NCBI GenBank assembly: GCA_944326235.1
Contig: CALVDH010000007.1
Coordinates: 27,834-91,833, forward strand
DNA length: 64,000 nucleotides
Direction of reading: 5' to 3'
Origin: an uncultured Bacteroidales bacterium
GTDB lineage: Bacteria > Bacteroidota > Bacteroidia > Bacteroidales > UBA932
A program made the position numbers and the translations under genes. Below are positions 44,023 to 54,055 of this stretch, piece after piece; position 1 is the first letter of the stretch, and every line of letters begins with the position of its first letter. The notes below the pieces were generated by a model. That model was not told the DNA's origin. It saw nothing but the letters and a program-made list of their open reading frames with translations, and did not search any database.

Positions 44023-47000
44023 TTATTTGCCGGCAGCTTTCAGCTTCTTGGCTTCCTTGCGGGCCTTGCGCTGGTACAGGTCGTACATGATAGGTGTACC
44101 TACGAATACGGACGAGTATGTACCTACGAAGATACCTACGAGCAGAGCCACTGCGAATCCCCTGATCACCTCACCTCCGAAGATGGCGATGGCGAGCATC
44201 ACGATGAAGGTGGTACCGGATGTATTGACGGTACGGGCCAGGGTGCTGTTGATGGCGTCGTTGATATTCTGGTAGAGCTCACGCTTGGGATACAGACGGC
44301 GGTACTCGCGGATCCTGTCGAAGATGATCACGCTGTCGTTGATGGAGTAACCGATGATGGTCAGCACGGCGGCGATGAAGGTCTGGTCCACATCCAGGGT
44401 AAACGGCAGGATACCGGAGAACAGGGAGAAGAAGCCGACAGTCACGATGGCGTCGTGGGCTGTGGAGACAACTCCTCCGAGACCCCATGTCCAGCCCTTG
44501 AAGCGGACGGCGATGTAGGCGAAGATTGCGAACAAGGCAATAGCTACGGCTATCAGGGAGTCGCGCTTCATGTCGTTTGCGATGGTAGGACCTACCTTGT
44601 CGGACTGGATGATACCGTTAGGATTTTCGAGGGTGGAGATGAACTCATCGTAGGTGATGGGGTTGGCGAAGAAGCCCTTCAGAGCCTCATACAGCTTGGT
44701 GTCCACGATCTTGTCGGTCTCGGTGCTCTGATCCTCGATCATGTAGGTGGTGGTGATCTTCATCTGGCTGGCACCTCCGAACTGCTTTACCTCGACACCT
44801 TCCTCGAATTCATCCAGAACGGCCTCCCTGATCTCCTCGGCGGTCACATCCTGGTCGAAGCGGACTACGTAGGTACGGCCGCCGGTGAAGTCCACACCGT
44901 AGGAGAAGCCCTTGAAGATGATGGAGGCGAAGCAGATTACCATGAGGACTGTAGAGAAGATGTAGGCGTACTTACGTATCTTGACGAAGTCGATATGGGT
45001 GTTCTGCAGGAAGTTCTTGGTGAAGTGGGTGTAGAACGCGATGTTCTTGCCGCGTGCCAGACGGGCCTCGAAGATCAGTCTGGAGATGAAGATCGAGGTC
45101 AGCATCGAGGTAATCAGACCGATAACCAGTGTGGTGGCGAAGCCCTGTACAGGACCGGAACCGAAGAAGAAGAGCACCAGACCGGTGATGATGGTGGTGA
45201 GGTTACCGTCGATGATGGCAGAGTAGGCGTGCTTGTAACCGTCGGAGATAGCCAGACGGAGGGCCTTGCCTGCGCGGATCTCCTCCTTGACGCGCTCGTA
45301 GATGATCACGTTGGCGTCCACGGCCATACCGAGAGTCAGCACCAGACCGGCGATACCGGGGAGGGTGAGGACGGCTCCGAAGGATGCGAGGGCACCGAAG
45401 AGGAAGAGCACGTTGCAGAGCAGGGCGGCATCGGCTGCGACACCGGCACCCTTATAGAAGAAGAGCATGTAGAGCAGCACCAGGACGAAGGCGATCACGA
45501 AGGAAATCATACCTGCCTGGATGGATGCGCTACCGAGGGAAGGACCTACCACCTGCTCCTGAACGATGGTGGCGGGAGCGGGGAGCTTACCGGAGTTGAG
45601 CACGTTGGCAAGGTCGGTGGCTTCCTCGATGGTGAAGTTGCCCTCGATTACCGAGCGGCCGCCGGTAATCTCGGCATTCACGCGGGGGAAGGAATATACC
45701 ATGCCGTCGAGTACGATGGCGATGCACTTGCCTATGTTGTCAGCAGTCAGACGGGCCCATGTCTGGGCGCCCTCTGCGTTCATGGCCATGTCTACCTGAG
45801 GCTGTCCGCCCATATTGCTGTAGGATACGCGGGCATCGGATACTACGCCTCCGTCGAGAGGAGCCTTGCCGTCACGGGTGTTGACCTTGATGGCAATCAG
45901 CTCGTAATAGTTGCCTCCGGCATACTGGGAAGAGGCCTTCACTGTCCACATCGGCACGAGGTCGGCGGGAAGGGCTGCCCTGACCTGAGGCAGACGGAGC
46001 CAGGAGTTGATCTTGGCTGTATCCCTGTAGTGAGCGACGCCGATTACGGGACCGGGCATCAGCTGACCGTTGTACATCGAGGGGTTGAGGGCGTAGAAGA
46101 AAGGATTGTTCTTGGCGTAGTTGAGCTCGTCAGCGGAGAGAGAATCCTCCTGCTGTGCCAGCTCGGCCACGAGGTCGTCGGAAGCACTGCCGGCGGCTGC
46201 GGGAGCTGCCTTGGCTGCGGTCTCAGCGGGCTGTGCCTCTACTGTCAGACCCTCTTCCTGAGCCACATAGTCCTTTACGATAGTATTGACCTCCTGGAGA
46301 TAACGGAATACCTCGGGATTCTCGTAGGTAGTCCAGAACTCGAGGGAAGCGGTTCCCTGAAGGAGGTTGCGCACACGCTCGGGCTCCTTGACACCGGGAA
46401 GCTCGACGAGGATACGGCTGGAGTTGCCGAGTCTCTGGATATTGGGAGAAGTCACACCGAAGCGGTCGATACGGTTGCGCAGCACGTTGAAGGAGTTGGC
46501 TACGGCACTCTCGGCCTGCTCGCGGATTACGGCGATCACCTCGTCATTGGTGCTCTGGGCATTGATCCTGTCCCTGAGGTCGATGGTTCCGAATATCTGA
46601 GCCAGTCTCTGCTCGGGTGCCACCTCGTTCCAGGCCTCGTAGAAGAGGGTGATGAAGTCGGTGTTGCCTCCCAGGGCTGTCTCTCTCTCCTTGGCGATGG
46701 CCAGGGCCTGGTTGAACTGGGGCGACTCATTGTAGTTCGACAATGCCCTCACCAGGTCGCTCAGCTGCACCTCCAGCATGACGTTCATACCGCCCTTGAG
46801 GTCCAGACCGAGGTTGATCTCCTTCTCCTGCACTTCCTTGAAAGTGTAGCCCAGGTAGACCTTCTCGGCGCTCACCGAGTCGAGATAGAAACTGTTTTTC
46901 TCTTTTCTGATAGAATCCAGATAATAAGCCTTATCCAGATCAGACACCTCCGCGAAGGAGGGTTTCTGCTGCTCTGCTGCCACAGCTGCCTCCGCATACT

Positions 47001-47109
47001 TGTCCGCCTTGTTCTTGATGATGGAGGACACTCCTGTGAAGGAAAGCTGGTAAATGCAGGCCAGAGCGATCAAAACCGCCAAAAAAGTAATGGCTCCTTT
47101 ACTTTGCAT
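44023..47109 (-). CDS. secDF: Fused protein translocase SecDF
   Basis: 1028 residues, SecD and SecF in one chain, as usual in Bacteroidota. SecD half (about 1-640): first membrane segment at the start, GLDLKGGMNVMLEV, a large periplasmic domain with an extra Ala/acidic insert (about 295-330), and GMAVDANVIIYERVKEE. SecF half (about 680-1028): FTGGRTYVVRF and GYSINDSVIIFDRIRE. It uses the proton gradient to pull proteins through SecYEG. Monocistronic, with its own terminator. Confidence 0.97.
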   Translation of the reverse strand: MQSKGAITFLAVLIALACIYQLSFTGVSSIIKNKADKYAEAAVAAEQQKPSFAEVSDLDKAYYLDSIRKEKNSFYLDSVSAEKVYLGYTFKEVQEKEINLGLDLKGGMNVMLEVQLSDLVRALSNYNESPQFNQALAIAKERETALGGNTDFITLFYEAWNEVAPEQRLAQIFGTIDLRDRINAQSTNDEVIAVIREQAESAVANSFNVLRNRIDRFGVTSPNIQRLGNSSRILVELPGVKEPERVRNLLQGTASLEFWTTYENPEVFRYLQEVNTIVKDYVAQEEGLTVEAQPAETAAKAAPAAAGSASDDLVAELAQQEDSLSADELNYAKNNPFFYALNPSMYNGQLMPGPVIGVAHYRDTAKINSWLRLPQVRAALPADLVPMWTVKASSQYAGGNYYELIAIKVNTRDGKAPLDGGVVSDARVSYSNMGGQPQVDMAMNAEGAQTWARLTADNIGKCIAIVLDGMVYSFPRVNAEITGGRSVIEGNFTIEEATDLANVLNSGKLPAPATIVQEQVVGPSLGSASIQAGMISFVIAFVLVLLYMLFFYKGAGVAADAALLCNVLFLFGALASFGAVLTLPGIAGLVLTLGMAVDANVIIYERVKEEIRAGKALRLAISDGYKHAYSAIIDGNLTTIITGLVLFFFGSGPVQGFATTLVIGLITSMLTSIFISRLIFEARLARGKNIAFYTHFTKNFLQNTHIDFVKIRKYAYIFSTVLMVICFASIIFKGFSYGVDFTGGRTYVVRFDQDVTAEEIREAVLDEFEEGVEVKQFGGASQMKITTTYMIEDQSTETDKIVDTKLYEALKGFFANPITYDEFISTLENPNGIIQSDKVGPTIANDMKRDSLIAVAIALFAIFAYIAVRFKGWTWGLGGVVSTAHDAIVTVGFFSLFSGILPFTLDVDQTFIAAVLTIIGYSINDSVIIFDRIREYRRLYPKRELYQNINDAINSTLARTVNTSGTTFIVMLAIAIFGGEVIRGFAVALLVGIFVGTYSSVFVGTPIMYDLYQRKARKEAKKLKAAGK

Positions 47110-47214
47110 ATCAAATTCCTTTTTAAAATTTGCGTAAAAATTGAGGGTACAAAAGTACTATTTTTTTCTTATTTGTAAAGTATTTAGTAATTTTGTTGAT
47201 TATATTATTTGAAT

Positions 47215-49170
47215 ATGACTGCCTTGAACAGATATTTTACGGCCCTCGCCGCCCTTTTTCTCATCTGTTTCCCGGTACTGGGACAGCAGGCGGACCTGAG
47301 GAAAGCCGAAGTGCTCCACAAGGCCTATGAGTTCGCCAAGGCCGGGGAATACTACAACAAAGCCCTGAAACTCACAACCGACTCCCTTGAGCAGATATAC
47401 ATCATGGACCGGATTCTCCAGTGCCGGAACGGAGAAAGTCTGCTGCAGTATATAGTCCGCCCCACGGCGACAGCGTCCCAGGCCTTCCGCACCGAGGACT
47501 TCTACCTCTACCTGAAGGATTTTGACAACCGCTCCTGGATTCCCGTACCCAACCCCTTCGTAAAGCCCTCCGAGAGCGGGAAGAACCCCTATTATACCGC
47601 CATGTACCTGCCGGCAGGACAGGACAGAGTCATCTACTCCGCTCCCGACGAATACGGAGCCTGGAACCTCTATACCTCCACCCGCAAGGACAGCGTCACC
47701 TGGAGCATCCCCGAACTGCTGAGTGAGAACATACTGTCCGGCCACAACGAGATATTCCCCGTCCTGAGCCGCGACGGCCGCACCCTCTATTTTGCCTCCG
47801 ACGGACTGCCGGGAATGGGAGGCTACGACCTCTTCTACAGCCGCCGGGACGATGAGACCGGAGACTGGAGCATACCGGAGAACATGGGATTCCCCTACTC
47901 TTCCACCGGGGATGACCTGCTGTACGTGGAGAGCCGTGACGGACGTTACTCGATTATTGTCTCCAACAGGGAGACAGAAGGCAGTGACTCGGTGAAGATA
48001 TATGTTACAGAATACATTCCCACTCCTGTAAAGACACCTCTCGGAGAGGACGAGTCGCCCATCGCCATTGCCTCCTTCATCAAGGATTTTCCTCAGCCTG
48101 AAGCCGTAGCGGAGACCGCTGAGGGGGCAGAGGCCGATACTGCCGGAGATGCCCGGATGGCGGATTATTCGAAACTGATGCACAGGCTCCGCAGGCTGCA
48201 GGGGGAGCATCAGGAGAAACTGGACAAGATAGAAGAAAGCCGCAGAATATACGAGACTGCCTCCGAGGGTGACCGGGAATTCCTGGCGGGAATCATCCGG
48301 GACGTGGAGAATGAGGCCCTTCAGATCCGCCGGCAGATGGACGCTCTGTCGGAGCAGATACGGCAGATAGAGCTGAAGTTCCTGGCAGAGGGCATCATAC
48401 CCGTAGTACAGGAGGAGAAGGCACAGGAGGAACCCGCGGCACAGGAGGCTGCCGGAGAAGAGGCCCCGGAGTACATATTCAGCCGCCATGCCATGGGCAG
48501 GATACCATATATTATAGTGGAGCAGCCTGAACCGGAGTTCGACTATACTTTCAAAATCCTGGGACGCAACGAGGGACAGTTCGTCGAGGACAATACCCTG
48601 CCGGAGGGCGTGGTCTACCAGATACAGTTCATGGTGCTGTCCAACCACGCTTCGGTACGGGACATCCGCGGCATGAGCCCTGTCTTCGTCAGCAAAATGA
48701 AATCGGGCAAATACCTGCATACGGTAGGTCTCTTCTCTACCTATCAGGAGGCATCGTCCAATCTCGGACGGGTACGCCGCAACGGCTTCCCCGACGCCAT
48801 CATCATCGCCTACAACAACGGCAGGAGCGTCCCCGTGAAGACCGCCAGGACAATGGAGAATGAGCGGGTACTCTCAATGCCTGCCTCCGGCGGCTCCAGG
48901 AGCGGCTCTGCCTCCCGTCAGACATCCTCTGCCGCATCCGGTGAGATGTCCTACCAGGTGGTGCTCAAGGGCTACGGCCCGGCACTGCCCTCCAGCGTGC
49001 TGTCCGCAATAAGGGGCGCGACCACCAAGGACCTGACCAAGTCCGGCTCCGACGATGCTACGGTCTTCGCAGTGGGTCCTTTCTCGGAGCGCAAGGACGC
49101 CGAATTCCTGCTCAAGATACTCGAGGACCTGGACATCAAGAACGTAAGTATAGAAAGCATTAAATTATAA
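47215..49170 (+). CDS. PD40-propeller protein with coiled coil and SPOR-like C-terminus
   Basis: 651 residues from the ATG at 47215 (a TTG lies 6 bp earlier). Signal peptide (FPVLGQQ), a short TPR-like part (about 25-75), PD40 repeats (about 150-250: FPVLSRDGRTLYFASDGLPGMGGYDLFY), a coiled coil (about 320-400), an Ala/Glu linker, then two SPOR-like segments (about 475-545, VVYQIQFMVLS; and 590-651, MSYQVVLKGYGP). PD40/OmpA-type proteins of Bacteroidota work at the peptidoglycan, and SPOR domains bind denuded glycan strands. It lies 6 bp before nfeD, so it probably belongs to that operon. Confidence 0.72.
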   Translation: MTALNRYFTALAALFLICFPVLGQQADLRKAEVLHKAYEFAKAGEYYNKALKLTTDSLEQIYIMDRILQCRNGESLLQYIVRPTATASQAFRTEDFYLYLKDFDNRSWIPVPNPFVKPSESGKNPYYTAMYLPAGQDRVIYSAPDEYGAWNLYTSTRKDSVTWSIPELLSENILSGHNEIFPVLSRDGRTLYFASDGLPGMGGYDLFYSRRDDETGDWSIPENMGFPYSSTGDDLLYVESRDGRYSIIVSNRETEGSDSVKIYVTEYIPTPVKTPLGEDESPIAIASFIKDFPQPEAVAETAEGAEADTAGDARMADYSKLMHRLRRLQGEHQEKLDKIEESRRIYETASEGDREFLAGIIRDVENEALQIRRQMDALSEQIRQIELKFLAEGIIPVVQEEKAQEEPAAQEAAGEEAPEYIFSRHAMGRIPYIIVEQPEPEFDYTFKILGRNEGQFVEDNTLPEGVVYQIQFMVLSNHASVRDIRGMSPVFVSKMKSGKYLHTVGLFSTYQEASSNLGRVRRNGFPDAIIIAYNNGRSVPVKTARTMENERVLSMPASGGSRSGSASRQTSSAASGEMSYQVVLKGYGPALPSSVLSAIRGATTKDLTKSGSDDATVFAVGPFSERKDAEFLLKILEDLDIKNVSIESIKL

Positions 49171-49176
49171 CTTCAG

Positions 49177-49638
49177 ATGGCACTTATCATCTCCCTGTCT
49201 ATCCTGGGACTCCTGCTCATTATCGCTGAAATCATTCTCATTCCCGGTATCTTCGTCGCCGGCACCCTCGGACTGGTGTCAATAGGTGCAGCGTGCTGGC
49301 TGGCATTCGACGGCATAGGGCCGGACGCCGGTTACATAACGATAGCGGCAAATGCAGTGCTGGCCGTGGTCTGCGCCGTGCTCTCGCTCCGCTCCAAGAC
49401 CTGGAAGAAGCTCTCGCTGCATACCGAGATCAACAGCCGCACGGATTCCCGCCCCGAGGACAAGGGCATCGCTGTCGGCTCGCAGGGCGTCACGATCACC
49501 CGCCTGGCACCCATGGGCAAGGTCCTGTTCGGTGAGACTACGGTGGAATGTTCGGCCCGCAACGGCATCGTAGACCCGGGGCAGCAGGTCGAGGTAATCC
49601 TTATCGATGACAATAAAATATTTGTAAAACCCTTATAA
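49177..49638 (+). CDS. NfeD-family membrane protein
   Basis: 153 residues: two or three membrane segments (about 1-70, [16 protein letters not shown]) and an OB-fold domain at the C-terminus (about 95-153, [20 protein letters not shown]...[16 protein letters not shown]). NfeD proteins partner flotillins in membrane microdomains; floA follows by 13 bp. Confidence 0.9.
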   Translation: MALIISLSILGLLLIIAEIILIPGIFVAGTLGLVSIGAACWLAFDGIGPDAGYITIAANAVLAVVCAVLSLRSKTWKKLSLHTEINSRTDSRPEDKGIAVGSQGVTITRLAPMGKVLFGETTVECSARNGIVDPGQQVEVILIDDNKIFVKPL

Positions 49639-49651
49639 CAGTTTTTTCTTT

Positions 49652-50620
49652 ATGATCTCTTCAGTAGGACTCGTAATTATCTGGATAGCAGTGGCCATCG
49701 TGGCCCTGATCATCCTGCTATGGTTCTTCCCGGTGACCCTATGGTTCCAGGCTCTGATCTCGGGAGTGCGCATCTCGCTCATCCAGCTGGTGCTGATGAG
49801 GTGGAGGAAGGTTCCGCCGAGCACCATCGTCATGGCTATGGTCACTGGTACCAAGGCCGGCCTGAAGCTGGACGCCAATGCGCTTGAGGCTCACTACCTG
49901 GCGAAGGGCAATGTGCCCAATGTAGTCAATGCCTTGATCTCCGCGGACAAGGCCAATATCAACCTGGACTTCAAGATGGCGGCTGCCATCGACCTCGCCG
50001 GCCGCGATGTGTTCGAGGCCGTGCAGATGTCTGTAAATCCTAAGGTAATCAATACTCCGCCCGTGACGGCTGTGGCCAAGGACGGTATCCAGATGATAGC
50101 CAAGGCCAGGGTTACTGTCCGGGCCAATATCAAGCAGCTCGTCGGCGGTGCCGGCGAGGAGACCGTTCTCGCCCGCGTAGGTGAGGGTATCGTATCCAGT
50201 ATCGGTGCGTCGGAGTCGCACAAGGATGTGCTGGAGCACCCTGATTCGATTTCCAAGGTGGTGCTGGCCAAGGGGCTCGATGCGGGTACGGCTTTCGAGA
50301 TTCTTTCGATTGATATCGCCGATATCGACATAGGCAAGAATATCGGTGCGGTGCTGCAGATCGACCAGGCCAATGCCGACAAGAATATCGCCCAGGCCCG
50401 CGCCGAGGAGCGCCGTGCGATGGCCGTGGCTCTCGAGCAGGAGATGAAGGCCAAGGCACAGGAGGCCAGGGCCCAGGTTATCGAGGCCGAAAGAGAGATT
50501 CCTCTGGCTATGGCGGATGCCTTCCGTTCCGGCAATCTCGGTATCATGGACTACTACCGGATAAAGAATATCCAGGCTGACACCGATATGCGCGAGAATA
50601 TCGCTAAGGAAAGCGTATAA
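49652..50620 (+). CDS. floA: Flotillin-like protein FloA
   Basis: 322 residues, close to the UPF0365/FloA family: N-terminal membrane hairpin (about 5-30), the SPFH region with [22 protein letters not shown] and [28 protein letters not shown], and a C-terminal coiled coil with alternating Ala/Glu ([19 protein letters not shown]). It forms functional membrane microdomains with NfeD. It ends 14 bp before the long palindrome. Confidence 0.95.
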   Translation: MISSVGLVIIWIAVAIVALIILLWFFPVTLWFQALISGVRISLIQLVLMRWRKVPPSTIVMAMVTGTKAGLKLDANALEAHYLAKGNVPNVVNALISADKANINLDFKMAAAIDLAGRDVFEAVQMSVNPKVINTPPVTAVAKDGIQMIAKARVTVRANIKQLVGGAGEETVLARVGEGIVSSIGASESHKDVLEHPDSISKVVLAKGLDAGTAFEILSIDIADIDIGKNIGAVLQIDQANADKNIAQARAEERRAMAVALEQEMKAKAQEARAQVIEAEREIPLAMADAFRSGNLGIMDYYRIKNIQADTDMRENIAKESV

Positions 50621-50633
50621 ATAAATTACGTAC

Positions 50634-50732
50634 GCAGGAGATACAGTATACCCCCTGAAGGTCCTTCCCACTTCGTGGGCCCCTTCCCTACTCGGGAGCC
50701 GACGCCTTCAGGGGGTATACTGTATCTCCTGC
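50634..50732. repeat. 28-bp perfect palindrome with two internal hairpins
   Basis: Arms at 50634-50661 (starts GCAGGAGATACAG) and 50705-50732 (ends CTGTATCTCCTGC) are perfectly complementary over 28 bp. The 43-nt centre holds two hairpins: CCCAC/GTGGG (50667-50671 and 50675-50679) and TCCC/GGGA (50685-50688 and 50694-50697). It is much longer than a terminator and has no T-tract. It could be a REP-like or MITE-like element, a structured RNA, or a cruciform. No target duplication is visible around it. Confidence 0.75.
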
Positions 50733-50752
50733 TATGATGCCATAATGCATAA

Positions 50753-50790
50753 AAATTCCCGGACTCATCAGTGAAACAGTCCGGGAATTT
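50753..50790 (-). terminator. Terminator of the triple PepSY-like gene
   Basis: AAATTCCCGGACT (50753-50765) pairs with AGTCCGGGAATTT (50778-50790), 13 bp perfect, 12-nt loop. On the minus strand it ends in five T, 23 bp after the stop. Confidence 0.8.
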
Positions 50791-50813
50791 CTGTTATTCT
50801 ATGAGAGGTTTGA

Positions 50814-52121
50814 TTAGAGAATCGTTCCGTCGGAGGTGATGCGTACGTTACGCTCGCTGTCGCCGCGGCCTTCCAGCTCGATGAGGTAGTACTCGCTTTC
50901 GGGGGTCTGGATGTACTCGGCGTCATCGATACGGTAATCCGGATATTCCTTCGAAAGGGTGTCTGTCACTTCTTTTGGCAGTTCGCTGATGCGGACATCC
51001 CATTTTGAGCGGACCCATTCGCCGGCTCCGTTGAAGTAGATGTTCTTTTCCTTGTTGTCGTGCCAGATCTCCACTTCCAGGTAGCCGTCGTCCCAGTCCT
51101 GCTCGAGGATGCGGGCTCCGGGGTATTTGTCTGCGATGAACTCCTCGATGCTGCCGCCTACCATGCCGCCGCTGTTGTCCCCGCCTCCGGGATTGCCGCC
51201 GTTACCGGTGACTGGGGTGACGGTACCGTCTGCGTAGACATCTACCTCGATGTCGTCATCCCTGTATTCCAGTTCGAAACGGTAGAACTCACCTTCGGGT
51301 GTCTGGTAGAAGTCCACGTCGTCCATCCGGTAGCTGCCGTACTCGGAGCTTCTGAGGTAGCCCAGAATATCCTCGGGCACCTGACTGTGGCGGAGTTCAG
51401 TGCGGGTCAGCATCCAGTTCTGGGAGGAGTCGAAGAAGAGCTCGCGGCACACGCGGCCGTCGATGATCTCCACCTCTGTCATGCCGTGCTCTATGTCTAT
51501 CTCGACTATCCTGGCATCGGGATAATGGGTTGCTATGTACTCCTGAATGCTGCCTGAGGGGGTATCGGGAATAAAGTCGTTGTAGTCGTAGTCCTCATCG
51601 GCGTCGACGACGGTCTTGACCAGCACTCCGTCCTCGGAGAAGTAGAGGTCGACTTCCTGATATACTCCGTCTTTGGTACCCTCAACTTCGATGATGTAGA
51701 TGGTCTCGACCCCGTCTCTGCGCAGCATATCGATGTCGTCAATACGCCAGTCAGCGTACTCTGTGGCGTCAAAGGCTGCCCAGACTGCATCGGGCACCAT
51801 GCCCTGAGGCAGGTCGGTCTCCGTCATCTGCCACTGATACTGAGAGTCGAACCATGCGGAATAATTGACCATCTGGCCGTTATCTGAGCGGACCGCCGGA
51901 GTCTCGCCGGCGGGAGCCTTGAAGTCTGCTACATAGTAACCGTTTTTCATCGACCACTTTACATCCTGCGCCCCGGGATAAAGGTCGAACAGCGCAGCCT
52001 GAAGCTCCGGTGTGGCTTCAATGTTCTGGAGGTTCTCCGGCCTCTGCTTATTGCAGGAGGCTGCCAGAAGCATAAGGGACAAAATGCACCCTGATACAAT
52101 AAGTTTTAAATTCGTCTTCAT
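50814..52121 (-). CDS. Lipoprotein with three PepSY-like modules
   Basis: 435 residues with lipobox AASC (Cys23). The mature part has three tandem PepSY-like modules of about 125-145 residues, each with a short strand-helix start and paired blocks such as YPGAQDVKW, YPDARIVEI and YPGARILEQ. A Gly/Asn-rich linker (about 300-320) precedes the third. The family (PF11396, beta-lactamase-inhibitor-like) is periplasmic and thought to bind or inhibit partners. It lies in the regulatory neighbourhood of a two-component system and near a single-module relative. Confidence 0.8.
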   Translation of the reverse strand: MKTNLKLIVSGCILSLMLLAASCNKQRPENLQNIEATPELQAALFDLYPGAQDVKWSMKNGYYVADFKAPAGETPAVRSDNGQMVNYSAWFDSQYQWQMTETDLPQGMVPDAVWAAFDATEYADWRIDDIDMLRRDGVETIYIIEVEGTKDGVYQEVDLYFSEDGVLVKTVVDADEDYDYNDFIPDTPSGSIQEYIATHYPDARIVEIDIEHGMTEVEIIDGRVCRELFFDSSQNWMLTRTELRHSQVPEDILGYLRSSEYGSYRMDDVDFYQTPEGEFYRFELEYRDDDIEVDVYADGTVTPVTGNGGNPGGGDNSGGMVGGSIEEFIADKYPGARILEQDWDDGYLEVEIWHDNKEKNIYFNGAGEWVRSKWDVRISELPKEVTDTLSKEYPDYRIDDAEYIQTPESEYYLIELEGRGDSERNVRITSDGTIL

Positions 52122-52172
52122 AAAAGTGATTGTTTAAAAGTTAGAAAATTTCGGGGCTTAATGACATGCAGG

Positions 52173-52208
52173 GGACCCTGTGACAACTTTATGAAAACGG
52201 ACCCTGTG
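52173..52208. repeat. Direct repeat before the triple PepSY-like gene
   Basis: GGACCCTGTG at 52173-52182 and again at 52199-52208, start to start 26 bp, 52-87 bp upstream of the gene on the minus strand. It could be a regulator site; the motif is not shared with the response-regulator promoter. Confidence 0.35.
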
Positions 52209-52264
52209 TGCAATCCGCGCAAGGGCCCGTCCTCGAGTTATTCAATATGGTCTGTCACATGCGG

Positions 52265-52705
52265 TTAGTCATCCATGTCGATAAGGTTGTAGTAGAGGTC
52301 GAAGGTCAGCTCCAGACCATTGGTGAGCTCGACCTCGATATCCCGGCGGTCACGGTCGATGGAATGTACCTGCACTCCGGGGAAGTTGCTGTTGACATAC
52401 GTCATGATCTGCTCGGGCACTATGCCTGCGGGAAGTACTGAATACTTGCAGCTTACTTCCTTCCACTGGCCGTCCTTGTAGAACTCGATCTTGATGGAAT
52501 TGGTGAACATCACCTCGTAACGCACTTCCATGAAGTCGCGCTCCTCCTTGGCAAAGGATACTTTCTGGTCTGCGAAATAGGTGTTTACAAACTCCTGAGC
52601 GGCTACGGGAAGCTGGTTGAACTGAATCGGGCGGTCGTGGTCGGCGCGGGCTGAAGTCACGGATAGAAGCAGCATGGCGGCTGCGAGGATCATAATCTTT
52701 TTCAT
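52265..52705 (-). CDS. Periplasmic single-module PepSY-like protein
   Basis: 146 residues from the ATG at 52705 (signal peptide LLLSVTSARADHD). An upstream ATG at 52756 lies at the promoter and is rejected. One PepSY-like domain fills the mature part (QFNQLPVAAQEFVNTYFADQK and GVQVHSIDRDRRDIEV). Cleavage after SARA would leave a soluble periplasmic protein. It follows the histidine kinase gene but has its own promoter with a motif shared with the response-regulator gene, so it is a likely regulon member. Confidence 0.83.
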   Translation of the reverse strand: MKKIMILAAAMLLLSVTSARADHDRPIQFNQLPVAAQEFVNTYFADQKVSFAKEERDFMEVRYEVMFTNSIKIEFYKDGQWKEVSCKYSVLPAGIVPEQIMTYVNSNFPGVQVHSIDRDRRDIEVELTNGLELTFDLYYNLIDMDD

Positions 52706-52753
52706 ATTCTTTACTTTTTTTAAAATTAATACTGTTTCTTTTGTTTTACGGTG

Positions 52754-52781
52754 CAAAGATTACCCCCGATTCTGAAATGAA
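52754..52781 (-). promoter_or_regulatory. Promoter and putative response-regulator site of the PepSY gene
   Basis: ATTCTGAAATGAA at 52769-52781 differs by one base from ATTCTGAAAAGAA at 54771-54783 in front of the response-regulator gene. In both, the motif starts 15 bp from the TTTG of the minus-strand -7 box (here CAAA at 52754). The -7 box here reads TAATCTTTG, one base longer than the consensus. Confidence 0.5.
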
Positions 52782-52788
52782 TTTAAAA

Positions 52789-54054
52789 TTATCTCCATTT
52801 TACAGAAAAAATGTGCATTTTTTCCTCAAATCTGTATTTCACCTCCAGATCATAGTACCTCTGAACCGCTCCGACTATAGCCAGACCCAGGCCCAAGGAG
52901 CCCTCGCGGCCTCCGCTCTTGTAGAACCGGTCGAAGATGTGGTCCGCGTCGAGCGGTGCTTCTCCGGTATTGGCTATCTCCAGGGTCCTCCCTTTAATAC
53001 TGATGCTGATCCTCCCGTGCGCGGGCGTATATATAAAGGCGTTCTTGAGCAGATTGCCGGTCAGGGTCCGGGCCAGGGATTCATTCATCCTCACCACCAG
53101 GCTGTCGGGACGGGGGAAATCGACTTCTATCTCCTTGTCTTCGTATATCTCTGAGAAAACCTCCACGCTCTCCTGCACTAGGGCGGGGATGAAGACATCC
53201 GTACTTTCGGGGAACTGGCCGTTGTCTATCTTGGTCAGCAGGAGGAGGGTCTTGTTGAGGCGGACCACCCCGCCCAGAGTACGCTGGATACCCAGCAGCT
53301 CGCCTATCTGCCTCTCGTCCAGCTCCGTGTTGTCCAACAGCCACTCGATGCGGTTGCCCATGACCGCCAGAGGGGTCTGAAGCTCGTGCGAGGCGTTGCC
53401 GATGAACTCCTTCTGCGCCTCAAAAGCCTCCTCATAGCGGTTGAGGGCCTTTTCAGCGGCCACATTGAGCTTCTGGAACTCGGTGATGTCGGTCGGATTG
53501 TCCAGCGGAGGATTCTTGGCGCCTATCCTGAAGCGGTCCAGCCAGCCCAGGAGACGGTAGAGAGGCCGCATGTTGCGGTAGAAAACCAGAATCGTGACCA
53601 ATATGACTGTCAGCAGCAGGGAAAAATACAGAATCACTATCCAGACCAGGGTGGACTGCATGAGTTCCTGTTTGTCTATAGTCGGAGTATAGGCCTTGAG
53701 GAGGTAGTAGTTGTCGCTGTCTGTACGGAATACCGTGGTAAGCACCCTGGCGGGCTCCCGCCCTATGGAAGGGAACTGCTCGTCGTTGAAATAATAACGT
53801 ATGGAGGGATGGTCATGGGCGAACTGCTCCCCGATCGGGATGATGTCGTAGATGATGTTGGCTCCTACGTTGGAGGGCAGTTCCTGACCGGAGAGCATGC
53901 GGGCAATGACCTTGTCAGTGAACTCATCCAGAGCGTCATCGGTCTCGTCATTGACCTCGTTCAGGGTCCGGAAATAGAAAAAGCCGGCCCAGATCGCCAT
54001 CAGGGGCAGGAGCACCAGCGCCAGGCGCATGGCTATGCGGTACATCAGTTTCAT
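52789..54054 (-). CDS. Sensor histidine kinase
   Basis: 421 residues from the ATG at 54054, 1 bp after the response-regulator stop. Two membrane segments (about 5-25 and 138-160) border a periplasmic sensor domain of about 110 residues with no known fold visible. The H-box is NASHELQTPLAV, the N-box LLKNAFIYTP and the G-box GSLGLGLAIV, so it should be an active HisKA/HATPase kinase. It pairs with the response regulator upstream. The signal is unknown; nearby PepSY-like proteins may feed into it. Confidence 0.92.
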   Translation of the reverse strand: MKLMYRIAMRLALVLLPLMAIWAGFFYFRTLNEVNDETDDALDEFTDKVIARMLSGQELPSNVGANIIYDIIPIGEQFAHDHPSIRYYFNDEQFPSIGREPARVLTTVFRTDSDNYYLLKAYTPTIDKQELMQSTLVWIVILYFSLLLTVILVTILVFYRNMRPLYRLLGWLDRFRIGAKNPPLDNPTDITEFQKLNVAAEKALNRYEEAFEAQKEFIGNASHELQTPLAVMGNRIEWLLDNTELDERQIGELLGIQRTLGGVVRLNKTLLLLTKIDNGQFPESTDVFIPALVQESVEVFSEIYEDKEIEVDFPRPDSLVVRMNESLARTLTGNLLKNAFIYTPAHGRISISIKGRTLEIANTGEAPLDADHIFDRFYKSGGREGSLGLGLAIVGAVQRYYDLEVKYRFEEKMHIFSVKWR

Positions 54055-54055
54055 A

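Noticed and set aside
44455..47178. Very long open frame opposite secDF
   Set aside because: It is the antisense shadow of a GC-rich gene; its translation is Gly/Val/His/Glu-rich without any domain, and secDF is certain.
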